Shown one piece after another: positions 44,936-56,341 of a stretch of DNA of 64,000 nucleotides; position 1 is the first letter of the stretch, and each line of letters starts with the position of its first letter. The position numbers were made by a program, and so were the translations under genes. The notes below the pieces were generated by a model, which searched no databases, was not told the DNA's origin, and worked only from the letters and a program-made list of their open reading frames with translations. The DNA comes from Camellia lanceoleosa. Lineage: Eukaryota; Streptophyta; Magnoliopsida; Ericales; Theaceae. The DNA lies in contig CM045761.1 in NCBI GenBank assembly GCA_025200525.1, forward strand, positions 98,556,182 to 98,620,181, written 5' to 3'.

Positions 44936-45441
44936 TAGACAGCTGTCCAGCTCCGTTGTAATTGTTTATGTGCTCGCAGCACATTTCATCCCCATAGGGG
45001 CTTTGGCCTTCCCAGCCCTCTCACGATCCTCGATCTTTTCTTGCTCAAGTCCCTTCAATGCAACCTACTGTTTAGTGTCTGCCATACATAATTTGCCCAA
45101 GTCCCGAGCAAAATTCTTCGCACCGGTGCTCTCCGGCGATGCTTCCTGATTCTCGGCCATTCTGGCCACTGCTAATGTCCCTGTTTCTGATGGCCCCTGT
45201 TCTGACTGAGGTTCTTCAACAACATCTGGCTAGTCCTTGAGCCACCCCGCATTTTCTGCTAATCCATCCAAGTCGAACTAGTTGATGTTCACATCCCCTA
45301 AGTCTTGTTCATTGAAGAACTGCAGATTGGTAATATCCTCCTCCAGCTCTGCTAGGTCATCTAACCCCTGACTTGGTCCATCTTCCCAAACCACACTGAT
45401 CTCTGCCCTAATCGGCAACTCTACCCTCGGCTTAAACTGAT
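44936..45441 (-). pseudogene. E8 gag-pro spacer, broken
   Basis: The polyprotein spacer is recognisable only by continuity. On the sense strand it has acidic segments (DLAELEEDITNLQFFNEQD) and RDLGKLCMADTKQ, with at least four stops. E9 matches the first about 100 bp, up to its break at 56341. Confidence 0.6.
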
Positions 45442-47213
45442 CTATTGATGTGATATAACACTCGAGTTGTACACAAAGCTCCCAGACCCCTCGGGCTCTG
45501 AATCAACATTCTCATCTGCTTCCAAAGTTATCCCGGTTCTGTCTTCGACGGTCACTACCACCGATTTAGGTTGGGTTTGGGAGGTGCTCAACATGCACAA
45601 GTCCGTGCTGTCTAGGTTGAACACCTCAGGCTTGGGTAGGTGAGAGGGCGTGATATATATGCTTAGGTCATATGAAATGGCCGTGGTTTGGATCAGGTTG
45701 ATGTGTTTGGGTAGTGGAGCTTGGTTATGTGGTGGGAGTGGGTTGTTGGTGACATTCGGCTTCTCCAGAGGCGCAATCACCTTGTTGTCAATAAGATCAT
45801 GGATCTCATGACACAGTCTATAGCACGAGTCGGTGTCATGACCGTGTTGTTGGTGAAAGGCACAGTATTTGGCCGGGTTATGGGAGGAAGGAAGTTTATC
45901 TAGTAATGGCCGCGGCTCCAGAGACTTCAAATGCCCTTTCCTGATTAGAACCCCCAAAGCTTTGGACAGGGGCATGTACAGTGGAGTAAAGGTTCTCTGG
46001 CCTCGGGGTCGATATCTGGCTGTTTGTGAGCTAGTTCTGGATGCACTGGTGAAGGGTGTAGCTGTAGGTGTTTTTGGAGTGGTGGTGGTGACCATGCCAC
46101 ATCAGAAGTTCTTGCAGCTGCAGCATTACTCGTGCCTGCATTCAAACTGCGTGTAAATGCCCTCTTGGGCTGTTCCCTATCTTGGTCAATCAGACCCTGT
46201 TTCATATCGTCCTCAATCTGTACCCCAATCTTGTGTAAGTCCGCGAAGGTGGGGAGGGGTAAGACGATCATTTTCTGCATTAGCTTGGGTTGGAGGTTGC
46301 GCACAACCATCCTTATCTGATCCTTCTCCAATGGCCGAGTTGTCATCATGGAGGCCTTGGCCCTCCATTAAGTGACAAAGTCATAAAAGCCTTCTTCCGG
46401 CTCTTGCCTGGTCACTTCAAGATCATGGGTCGTGACCACAATTTGGGTGTTGTATGAATATTATGCGACGAAGGCCTCAACCATTTCCTCCCAGCTCCTT
46501 TTCACTGAGTCCTCCAGCTTGGCATACCAAATGGCCGCAATACCCGACAGGGTTCGGCCGAAGAGTGATAGTTTTTGGAGTCTCGTCAAGCCCATCAGGT
46601 GCAAAATATCTGAGAACAGCCTCAGATGAACCATAGGGTCGCCCGAGCCATCAAAACGGTCTATGTGGGGCATCTTGAATCTGTCTAGCAATGTTACCAC
46701 CGAATCAGTGTAACCATCCTCTATGTCTGGAATGGAATTGACCCCCTGGGCCCGTTTAAACAGCTTTTCAAGCTTACTCATCTTCAGAGCGATTGGGTCC
46801 ATCTCAGATTCAAACGGTGTATCTGTTGAGAAGGCCGGTGTCTTTGAAATTTGCGGTAGAACTGGTGGCGGAACTGGTCCTGTTAGGGCGTCCGTATCTT
46901 CCTGGACATTTGCAGTATCCCTGAGTGTTGGAACTCTAGGTAGGGGCGGGGGTGGATGCGAACCAAACGTTCCGGCTTATTGTGGTTGCTACTATTGCTG
47001 AAGTCTGGCAATTAGCTCTGTCTGTTGAGCCACAACCTCTACCTGACACGTGGCAAACTCTGCCTAGTGGGCAGTATCTCGCTGCATGGCTTGCATGGTC
47101 TCTTGGAGATGACGTATCATGTTCTCCATTTCGACTGTAAAGTATGGATCTGACTGAATCGGTGTATATTCCCTCTCTGCGGTAGAAACAGAAATTTGAT
47201 CCCTACTATGCAT
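45442..47213 (-). pseudogene. E8 gag
   Basis: The structural polyprotein. The start is placed at ATG 47213 (MHSRDQISVSTAE), the same Met as E9 54502. A helical N-terminus (MENMIRHLQETMQAMQRD) is followed by SIPDIEDGYTDSVVTL, the Retrotrans_gag core (SWEEMVEAFVA), MIVLPLPTFADLHKIGVQIE, and a CHHC-type knuckle (YCAFHQQHGHDTDSCYRL). Stops occur after EAFVA and after FVT, and the frame changes between 46349-45945 and 46095-45442. Several broken codons correspond to Gln in E9. Confidence 0.88.
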
Positions 47214-48059
47214 AGGTGGGGTAGACAAAGACCGCTGAACTAACTGTTGTACTGTTACTCTCTGCCTAACTGCCCTCTGTCTTGTAACCGGGGGTAATGA
47301 AAAGAACGTTGCTTGTCCGTCAACTAGATCCTCGGATCGATGAAGCCTTCTACCTCTAACCCAAAGTGCTTGGGGGGAAACTACCTTCTCGGAAGTAATG
47401 ATGCTATACTACCTTGCAAAAAGATAAATAAAGCAAAATAAGGAAACAAACAACTAGAAAAATGGACAGCATTTTGGCTTAAATAAACACAACACACAGT
47501 TGATAATCACAAGTTGAAAGAACTGTTCTCAAACACTGCTCGCTACCCCCAAATCACTGCCTCAATCGATACCCCAAATCGATGTCCTCGGTCGATACCC
47601 AGACTTGCAAACTGATACATGCATTCATGTAGAGGCACACTCTAAAAGCACATAGCGAGCAAGTGAGAGCGAAAACACCCCTATGAAGGGATAGGGTTTC
47701 CCTGTCCTATCTTGTCAGGAGCTAGGGTTTCACTACGCACGCAGCGGTTTCAAACAACCCACAATCGAGTAAGCAACCTGTCCTAGTTTGGAATGGTCAC
47801 TATGGTTTTCGATATGCAACTAGGTCGAATGGTCAAAAAGGGTGCCTCGGTAAAAATCGAGGTTTGTGTTCCCATAGTGGCAGAGCCCGTAACTGGTCAG
47901 CCTTATGGCACGCTTTTCCAAGCAAGCCTCCGACAAACTGTTCAGGAATAGCACACGACAAACACGGTGTCCTAGGCCCACCTATGCAAATGCAATGCAA
48001 AGAAACACATAAGTGTAGACAAAACAACATATCATGAGTTCGAGTCAAGTTCTCTAAAT
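47214..48059 (-). other. E8 5' leader
   Basis: Non-coding leader. Near 47848 it holds the pair CCTCGG/CGAGG with an A-rich loop (GCCTCGGTAAAAATCGAGG on the plus strand), a stem-loop that is perfect in E9 (53824-53841). It may act in RNA dimerisation or packaging (inference). Nothing else is noted. Confidence 0.65.
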
Positions 48060-48076
48060 CCCCAGCGGAGTCGCCA
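48060..48076 (-). other. E8 primer-binding site, tRNA-Arg
   Basis: The plus strand is CCCCAGCGGAGTCGCCA, identical to the 3' end (with CCA) of plant tRNA-Arg(ACG) as I recall it. It lies 5 bp from the LTR end at 48082. Confidence 0.88.
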
Positions 48077-48081
48077 GAAAC

Positions 48082-49290
48082 TGTAGACCGCCTGAACTCC
48101 GCACCGTGCGCGAGGGCGCAAATTGTAGTTCTTAACTGCTACAGTTCGGACTCTCGTCATGGTTCTGGATCTAGTTTCACAAAGTGCAATGTAATACTAA
48201 TAAATCACCAAAGAGTCCAAATCCGGAAAATCATTTTGGAAAATCAATTTTAATCAAGAAGTGCCAAACATGGACCGCTTTGCCAGATTATAGAGTCGCC
48301 ACCTAAATATTTTATTTTTGGGAAATTTAGGAAACCCTGACTCATGCCTAAGGCCATGTGTCCGTCATCACCAAAGTTGCCTCGGCTCGGGAGCTTGGGT
48401 ACGAAGGGGGAATGTCATGAAATGAGCACCCCCCGCTCGCCCGATCAAAGATCGGCCTCTACTAAACATGACATGTTATTTTTGAAAACACGTGTTCTTA
48501 TTCCGATTATTAATCTAGAATTACCATGTGATGCGCACAACATACAAGTATAGACTCAATCACACGGATTGGAACAAAACAACTCATGTTTGTTTTTTAA
48601 AGTGGTTTGAAAGTGCTACTCGTAAGTAGGCTAAAGCACGGATTTGCCACCCTGAAGTAGGCTTTGAAAAACATGATTTTGCAACTTCAAGTGGGCTTAA
48701 AACTCATAATCATCGAGTTGTTCCAATTCTGGCAATCAAACCTTCATCCACTGGCATGCATGCATTTAAACACATAAGCACATGGCCTCATGGCAAGCAT
48801 GCCATCATGGCAGTCACTTACACACATGCAAGGATGCTAAAGCATAAACACTCACAGTGTACTCCGAGCCAAAACAGAAGCTAGTTAGAAATTAATGCAT
48901 GATCCTAGCTATGTTAAGATGTCTAATGCAACACATGCAAAATGTAACTAAATAGGCTTGGCTATTCTAAGATGGTATATGAATGCTACAATTTGATACA
49001 TGTATTCAAATAGGAATTGAAATACAATGTAGTTTGAATGATGCGCCGAGTCCGGTGCATGCAAGACAGATGAATGATGCATGCATGCAAAGCATAAGGT
49101 ATGCTAATCGAAATATGCCCTAATCGAACCACCGAAAGAGGGTAAATAAAAGGGAGAAAGACGTGATATTGGAAGACATTCACACACACACACACACACG
49201 CATACTTATTACAACATTTGCCCTCTCGACGAAGGGTCCGAATAATAACCTAACTAGCTACGCGAATTAAAAGAATTATTACAAACCAAC
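48082..49290 (-). mobile_element. E8 5' LTR, 3' part only (1209 bp)
   Basis: It matches 27551-28741 throughout, including the PBS-like motif (48291-48301) and U5 stem-loop (48441-48455). It stops at ACCAAC where E9 begins; in the 3' LTR the same site continues into TAATTAATC (28742). The expected E9 target duplication is CCAAC (49286-49290). Confidence 0.9.
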
Positions 49291-49494
49291 TGTAGACACC
49301 TCATTTTTTACCGTCCTCAAGACTTGGACGTCATCGTTTGAACACTCAATGATCATCCATGCTCGTGTTCGTTTTGAGTTTCTGAAGTTCTCGGCTGCGC
49401 GCCTTGCCTTAGAACCTCTCAACTTGTCTGTTTTGTGCTTGGTTGTGGACCAAGGACTTGTGGTTCCATTTCTGAGGGAAGAGGGTGGCTTGTT

Positions 49495-49615
49495 AGCCAA
49501 TCCTGCAACCCATCAGCCGAGCCTTGTGCTTATCGGCCATGTTTTCTTGTCATCGGCCATAAGTGATGGTCGATTGGCACTCTTTTTGGACAATCGGCCA
49601 TATCTTTTGGCCGAG
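49495..49615 (+). repeat. E9 first GGCC cassette
   Basis: TTAGCCAATCC, ATCAGCCGAGCC, TATCGGCCATG, CATCGGCCATAAG, ATGGTCGATTGGCAC, ACAATCGGCCATA, TTGGCCGAG, ending 135 bp before the TATA box. Confidence 0.75.
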
Positions 49616-49685
49616 ACATTTTTATTTGCTTTTGTAGATATTTTTGTGCCAGCTGTGATAGCTGGTGAGCACATATTTCATCCTT

Positions 49686-49699
49686 CATACACGTGTATG
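49686..49699. promoter_or_regulatory. Palindromic G-box CATACACGTGTATG
   Basis: A 14-bp perfect palindrome with a CACGTG core, 52 bp upstream of the TATA box in the E9 LTR. Confidence 0.65.
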
Positions 49700-49751
49700 G
49701 AGGGATTGGATCAAACCCTTAGCTTGTCCAACAAGCCTAGAATTTGATTTT

Positions 49752-49759
49752 TTATAAGA
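49752..49759 (+). promoter_or_regulatory. E9 LTR TATA box
   Basis: TTATAAGA, followed by purine-rich GAAGGGAGACCC and the CT tract 80 bp later. Confidence 0.55.
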
Positions 49760-49835
49760 AGGGAGACCCATCTCCCTTTCCAGAGATTCTGAAAAAAGTT
49801 GATATACAAAACATATATCCCTCTGTCTATATTTC

Positions 49836-49838
<3 letters not shown>

Positions 49839-49895
<57 letters not shown>
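49839..49895. repeat. (CT)28 microsatellite in E9 leader
   Basis: The longest dinucleotide tract of the window, in the transcribed 5' part of the LTR. Translations through it (Arg-Glu or Ser-Leu runs) are artefacts. Confidence 0.92.
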
Positions 49896-49899
<4 letters not shown>

Positions 49900-52044
49900 T
49901 TTGTGCTTGTTTGTGCTCAAAAGTGCCTTTTTTTTCACACTTTTGCACACAAACACATTGTGAAACACCACACACTTGTTGCTGAGGCACTTTGAAGTTG
50001 GTTTTGGTGTTTTTGGACTGGTTTTGATCAAGAAAGGCTACTGGAGTTGTTGCTCTAAAGTTGTTCTACAAGGGTGAGCTTCTAACCTCTTAAACCCTTG
50101 TTTTTTATTAAGCTTTTGGCCCTATTTACATGTTGTTTTAGGCCTAACTTTCTACTACAAAAAGTTCTAATTTTTAGTTCTTAAGATGTTTGTTTAAGGC
50201 TTATTTGGTGTTGGGGGTGATCTACTCCCTTGCATGCCTTGTTTGGCTTTGTTTTGCACCATCACTTTAGGCCTTTGAGATCACTTTCTCTTGGCCTTTT
50301 AACCACCAAAATCCAATGGATTTTCAGTGGTAAAACTTGTGTTTTAAGGTCCTAAATAGAAGAGGGTCATCCCCTCTTTTTGTGTCTTGTATGCTGGCCT
50401 TGTTGGCCTCATGTTTGAGCATGTTTGTTAAGCTTGCGTTGGCTTGTTCTTAGCATGTTTTTAGCCTTATTTCAGCATGGAATATCTCTGTTTTGGTTTG
50501 GTTTAGTCACCCTTTGCATGCTATTCACACTTGTAGTGTAATTCTCACAAACTAGCTTTGTATGCCTCATGTTTGAGCATGTATTTCTAGCATGTTTTGG
50601 CCATATCTCAGCCTGTTTTTGGTATTGTTTTGCCATGTCATACCTCTATCTAAGGTTGGTTTGATAGCCTTTTGCATGCTCTATGCACTTGAAGTGCAAT
50701 TCCATTCATTGGCCTAATGTGTATCATGTTTTAGACCATCATTCTAATATGATTTTGGCTTAACTCCAGCAAGCTTTTGTCCATGTTTTAGCATGCTCTC
50801 GCTCTAATTTGTGTTATCTTGGTCATGCATGCATTGCTTTGTATAGTCATGGTTCAATCTAGCTCACTAGCTTCGAGTTTCCAAGCCACTAGCATGTATT
50901 GCTTGGGCTAGTTTCATGATTTGGTATCATAACATATGTGATTTCAGTGCATGTTTCGTGTTCACACACTCACATTTGTCACCCTTTCCATGCCTTGGAA
51001 GGTTGGTTCTTTATACCTTGAAAATGAGCCATTGTGTGTGCCACCATGCCTAGGCCTTTGGGCTATCATTTCAGTGTATTTTTGGTCTTGTTTTTCCATG
51101 ATATAACTCTGATTTTTGTTGGCGAAGCCATCTCATGCTTGGTCTTGGTAGGTGTAGTGTGATCCTCTATTTTGGCCTTGCATACTCCATGCTTCATGCC
51201 CTTCATGCTAGCATGTTTTAGCTTTGGTCCATGCATGTTTTAGCATCATTTTGACATGTTCTAGGACTGTTTTGGGTTTTCTTGGCCATATGCTTCACGT
51301 TTTGTATAGCTATAGTGCAAGTGCCTATGCTAGCTTCAAGCTTTGAGCCCTCTTGGATGCCATACTTGTGTTGATTGAGTGGCTTGACACCATTCCATAA
51401 ATGATTTCAGAGCTTATAGTGTTGTCACACATCCATGCTTTTCACTCTTTAAGTGCTCTTAAGAGTTGCATATTTATGCCCTAATTCTTGAGCCAATTGG
51501 CATGCATGCTTGTCTTGCCTTTTTCATGTTTTTCATGCCATCATTTCAGCACTATTGGCCACTGATTTGGGCATGATTGAGGTCTGTCCATATCCGATTT
51601 AAGTCCATATACCATGTTGTTGCATGCTTGTTGTATTGCATGATATTTGCATGCTTGTTGTTTGCATTGCGTTGACATGCTCATGTTGCATTGCATTCGT
51701 GTTTGGATAGGGTGTTAGTCCAAACATGAGAAACGAGGGACATTTCGTACTTGAAGTGACGAAACATGACTCAATTCTTGGTCGCCGACCCTCTTGATCA
51801 TGCATGATAGAGGTTAAGGCAATTATGTGTTCTTGTGCATTCATTTGACATTGACTTGTGCAACTCGGCCTCTTTGGCCATCATGCATTGAGATGCATGA
51901 TTGGTGGCTCGAAAGTCGAGCACTACACTCCTTTGAGCTTTAAACATGATAAGGGGTGTGGTTGTACACACATTTTCTTGCAAACACACTAACAAGCCTC
52001 TGTTAGTGCTCTGTTGCAGCAAAAGGAGAAGTTTGTAGGAAGAA

Positions 52045-52165
52045 GTGACCGATCGACTATCAAGGCTGCCGATCGACTATCAAAATTGGTCGATAGCCAT
52101 AAAAATTGGTTGATGATCATTATACTTGGCCGATAGCCTTTCCTCTTGGCCGACCACCCCTCAGA
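52045..52165 (+). repeat. E9 second GGCC-type cassette
   Basis: Here the motif has drifted: ACCGATCGACTATCAAGG, GCCGATCGACTATCAAAA (a direct repeat), TTGGTCGATAGCC, TTGGTTGATGATC, TTGGCCGATAGCC, TTGGCCGACC. Spacing is 20-24 bp, as in the E8 second cassette. Confidence 0.7.
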
Positions 52166-53230
52166 TTGTTCCTAAGGTGGGTCAGAAGCACTATGGAAGT
52201 TGGCACAATTTTCAGAGATACAGTAGAGTGCAAACAAAGGCATCATGAGGCACGGCAGTGGATTTCCGAGCGAAGCCAACCGAGCATGCATGCATCCCTC
52301 GTCACGAGACCATTTCAGTGCTTTTGTTAACTTAGAATAGTTATTTGTTTCAATCCATTTTGTAATAATTAATTAGCTAAGTTAGTTAATTAGTTGGTTT
52401 GTAAATAAATAGCTTAGCTTAGATGTAGCTTAGCTTATTTATTCGGACCCTCCGTTGAGAGGGCACAACTATTGTAATAAGCATGCGTGTGTGTGATGCA
52501 TCTCTTCCAACCCCCATTTCTTTCTCCCTTTTACTTATCTGCTTTCGATGGTTAGTTTTAGGTCATATTTCAATTAGCATCCTGATGCTTGCATGCATGC
52601 ATCCATTCATCTGTCTTGCATTCATCGGGCTCGGTGCATCATTCAAACTGCATTGTATTTCAATTCCTATTTGAAAACATGTATCAAATTGTTTCATTCA
52701 TATGCCATCTTAGAATAGCCGAGCCTATCTTAGTTGCATTTTTGCATGTGTTGCATTAGGCATTCTTGACATAGCTAGGATCATGCATTGATTACTAACT
52801 AGCTTCTATTTTGGCTTGGAGTACACTGTGAGTGTTTATGCTTTAGCATCCTTACATGTGTGTAAGTGATTGCCATGATTAGCATGCTTTCCATGAGGCT
52901 AACTGCTTATGTGTTTAACTGTAAGAATGTCTGTGAGTGAAGGCCTTCTTGCTTGAATTGGAACAATTCATCAAAATGTGTGTTTTAAGCTCACTTGAGG
53001 TGGCAAAATCATGTTCTAAGCCCACTTGAGGGTGGCAAAATCCACGTCTTAGCCTACTTGCGAGTAGCACCTTCAAACCATTTCCAAACAAACAAACATG
53101 AGATGTTTTGTTCCAATTTGAGTGATTTAGTCTATACTTGTATGCAGTGCGCATCACATAGTAAGCTAGTCCAATAAACTGGAATAAGAACGCATGTGTT
53201 TTTAAAAACAACATATAATGTTAGTAAAGG

Positions 53231-53245
53231 CCGATCTTCGATCGG
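53231..53245 (+). other. U5 stem-loop CCGATC-TTC-GATCGG
   Basis: A perfect 6-bp stem with a triloop, 360 bp before the LTR end. See 27910 for the family comparison. Confidence 0.65.
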
Positions 53246-53609
53246 GCGAGTGGGGGTGCTCATTGCATGACCTTCCCCTCTCGTACCCAAGTGCCCGAGC
53301 CGAGACAACTTTGGTGATGACGGACACGTGGGCTTAGGCACGAGTTAGGGTTTCCTAAATTTCCCAAAAATAAAACATTTAGGTGGTGACTCTGTATTTG
53401 GCAAAGCAATCAATGTTTGGCACTTATTTATTAAAATTGATTTTCCAAAACGATTTTTCGAATTTGGACTCTTTGGTGATTTATCGGTCTCACATTGCAC
53501 TTTGTGAGATTAGATTCAGAATCGTGACACGAGTCTGAACTGTAGTAGCTAAAGAACAACGATTCATGCCCACGTGCGCGGAGTGGAGTTTCAGGCGGTC
53601 TACAGTTTC

Positions 53610-53626
53610 TGGCGACTCTGCTGGGG
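53610..53626 (+). other. E9 primer-binding site, tRNA-Arg
   Basis: TGGCGACTCTGCTGGGG, one mismatch from the complement of the tRNA-Arg 3' end, 5 bp after the LTR. Confidence 0.88.
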
Positions 53627-54501
53627 ATTTAGAGAACTTGACTCGAACTCATGATATGTAGTTTTATCTACACTTATGTGTTTCTTTGGGTTGCATTTGC
53701 ATTGGTGCACCTAGGACACCGTGTTTGCAGTCTGCTATTCCTGAACGGTTTGCTGGAGGCTTGCTTGGAAAAACGTGCCATAAGGCAGATCGGTTACGGG
53801 CTCTGCCACGATAGGAACACAAACCTCGGTTTTCACCGAGGCACCTTTTTTGACCATTCGACCTAGTGCATATCGAAATCCATAGTGACCATTCCAAGCT
53901 AGGACAGATTGCTTACCTAATTATAGGTTGTTTGAAACCGCTGCGCGCATAGTGAAACTATAGCTCCAGACGAAATAGGACAGGGAAACCCTACCCCTCC
54001 ATAGGGGTGTTTTGGCTCTTACTTACTTGCTATGTGCTTTTAGAGTGTGCCTGTACAGGAATGCATGTATCAGTTTGCAAGTCTAGGTATCAGGTCTGCG
54101 GGCATCAGTATTTGGGAAATCAGTTTTACCTGAGGGTATCAGATCTGGGGCAGTGATTTGGGAACAGTTATCAGTGTTTGAGAACAGTGTGTTTAGCTTA
54201 CAAATGTCAACTGTGTGTTGTCTTTATTTTAAGCCGTTATGCTGCCCCTTTTTTTGGTTGTTTGTTTCCTTGTTATGCTTTATTTATCTGTTTGCAAGGT
54301 TGGGTTTAGCACAATTGCTTCGACCAGGCAGATATTCCCTGAGCACTCTGGGTTAGAGGTCGAAGACTTCATTGATCCGAGGATCTGATAGACGGACAAC
54401 TAGTGTTCCTTTCTTTACACCCGGTTGCTAGGCGGAGGTCAGTCAGGCGCATTGCATCAGTACAGCGGTTGCCAGATCAGTGGTCCTTATCTACCCCACC
54501 A
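53627..54501 (+). other. E9 5' leader
   Basis: Non-coding. It carries CCTCGG-TTTTCA-CCGAGG (53824-53841), a strong stem-loop kept in E8. Frames open across 54403-54501 continue into gag but lack a Met before 54502. Confidence 0.65.
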
Positions 54502-56341
54502 ATGAATAGTCGGGCTGAGATTTCAGTTTCTACCGCAGAGACAGATATACCAGTTGTTCAGATAGATCAGTACATTATGGAAGGCATTGAAGAGATGATG
54601 CGTCAGCTCCAAGAAACTATGCAAGCCATGCAGTGGGATGTTGCCCGCCAAGCAGAGTTGGCCGCGCGCCAAGCCGAGCCTAACAAATAGAGTTGATTGC
54701 GAGCTCCAAAGAATAAAGAACAACCACAGAAGCCGGAGCATCTGTCAACCATCTGCTCACCTCCTCCTCCACCTAGGGTTCCAACACCCGGGGAGACTGC
54801 AAATGTCCAAGAAAATACGGACGTTCCAATGGGGTTGGCTCTGCCCCCAATCCCACCTCAGCTTTCCAAAGCACCGACCAACCTAGTGGATACACCGTTT
54901 CAGTTCGAGGTGGATCCAACAGCGTTAAAAGTGAGCAAGCTAGAAAAGCTGTTCAAGAAGGCTCAAGGCGTGAAATCCATTTCGGATATAGAGGATGGAT
55001 ACACCAACTCGGCCGTAACTCTGCCAGACCGGTTTAAAATGTCGTACATAGACCACTTTGACGAGTTTGGGGATCCTATGGTACACTTGCGGCTGTTCTC
55101 GAATATCCTAAGGCCGATGGGCCCATCCAAATTGTAGAAGCTTTCCCTTTTCGGTCAGACCCTGTCGAGTGTTGCGGCTATTTGGTATGCAAAGCTGGAG
55201 GACTCTATCCAGAGAAGCTGGGAGGAAATGGCTGAAGCCTTTATAGCTCAATACTCCTACAACACGCAGATCGAGGTCATAACTCGTGCTCTCGAAACAA
55301 CTAGACAGAAGCCAAAGGAGAGCTTCTCCAACTTCGTAACCCGTTGGAGGGCCATGGCCTCGATGATGAGCATCAGGCCGGTTGACAAAGATCAGATACG
55401 GATGGTTGTGCGCAACCTCCAACCCAAGCTTATGCAAAAGATGATCGTCCTCCCCCTTCTTACCTTTGTGGATCTACATGAGATTGGGGTGCAGATCGAG
55501 GATGCCATGAAGTATGGTCTGATTGACCATGAAAGAGAGCAGCCCAAGAGGGCATTCAACCGCAATACGAATACAGGCACGAGTAGTCCTGCAATTACCA
55601 GGACTTCAGATGTGGGCATGGTCACCACCACCACCCCAAAAACCCTTATAGCTACACCATTCACCGGTGCATCCGGAAGTAGCTCTCAAATAGCCAAATT
55701 TCCACCCCGATGCCAGAGAACCTTTACCCCACTGTATATGTCTCTGTCCAAAGCTTTGGGAGTTTTGATCAGAAAAGGGCACTTGAAGCCCCTAGAGTCG
55801 CGGCCCTTACCAAGTAATCTCCCACTAACCCATAACCCGGAGAAGTATTGTGTCTTTCACCAATAGCATGGTCATGACACCGACCAATGCTATAGATTGC
55901 GTTATGAGATTTAATATCTCATTGACAACAGGGTGATCGTGCCTCCGAAGAAGCCGAATGTCACCACCAACCCACTCCCACCACATAACCAAGCTCCACC
56001 TCCCAAATGCATCAACCTGATCCAAACCTCGGTCATTCCATATGATCCGAGCATATACATCACACCTTCCCACCTACCCAAGCCGGAGGTGTTCATTCTA
56101 GATAGCACGGACTCGTGCATGTTAGACATCTCCCAAACCCGACCAGAACCGGTGGTGGTGACTATCAAAGATAGAATTGGGACGATTGTGGAGGCAGATG
56201 GGAATGATCAGTCAGAGCCTGAGGGATCTGCGAGCTTCATGTACAACCTGAGTGGTTACAGCACGTCCGCAGGCCAGGCTAGGCCAAAGGTGGAATTGCC
56301 AGGAGGGCAGAGATCTGTGTGGTTCGGAAGGATAGACCTAG
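54502..56341 (+). pseudogene. E9 gag, cut by E10
   Basis: This is the longest gag in the window. Start ATG 54502 (MNSRAEISVSTAETD). In order: helical N-terminus (IEEMMRQLQETMQAM), a Pro-rich linker (SPPPPPRVPTP), SISDIEDGYTNSAVTLP, the Retrotrans_gag core (SWEEMAEAFIAQYSYNTQI ... NFVTRWRAMASMM), MIVLPLLTFVDLHEIGVQIE and the knuckle region (KYCVFHQ*HGHDTDQCYRL). Five or more in-frame stops: TAG at 54688, TGA shortly after, TAG at 55135, TAG at 55864 and TAA near 55912. Homology to E8 continues to GGATAGACCTAG at 56341, then E10 starts, so pro and pol should lie beyond the window. Confidence 0.9.

Larger units (their letters stand above)
27551..49290 (-). mobile_element. E8: nearly complete Tat/Ogre-type Ty3/gypsy retrotransposon
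   Basis: A 21.7-kb visible element. In sense (minus) order it has a 5' LTR remnant (49290-48082), PBS (48076-48060), leader, gag, spacer, protease, acidic linker, RT, Ty3 RNase H, archaeal-type RNase H, integrase, a region with two antisense genes, two tandem arrays, PPT (31674-31658) and 3' LTR (31657-27551). The second RNase H places it in the Tat lineage. By eye the two LTRs differ at roughly one base in ten over their shared 1.2 kb, so the insertion is old. Every coding module has nonsense or frameshift changes, so it is non-functional today. Left target flank is GGTAG (27546-27550); the right one is outside the window because E9 split the 5' LTR. Confidence 0.92.
49291..53604 (+). mobile_element. 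E9 5' LTR, complete (4314 bp)
   Basis: It runs TGTAGACACC (49291) to GGCGGTCTACA (53604), followed by the PBS. In order: cassette 1 (49495-49615), palindromic G-box (49686-49699), TATA box (49752-49759), (CT)28, a long R/U5 of CATGCT-rich DNA, cassette 2 (52045-52165), TAATTA tract (52330-52440), CCGATC-TTC-GATCGG (53231-53245) and PBS-like motif (53384-53394). It is much closer to the E8 LTR than to the E10 LTR; its first 200 bp match the start of the E8 3' LTR closely. Confidence 0.92.

Noticed and set aside
44670..45149. 159-codon plus-strand ORF
   Set aside because: It is the shadow of the protease and gag-pro spacer of E8; the sense strand has the DTGS protease.
49711..50031. Arg-Glu repeat ORFs near 49711-50031 and 35916-36085
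   Set aside because: Translations of (GA)n/(CT)n microsatellites; only the PMD exon parts of 35916-36085 are real.
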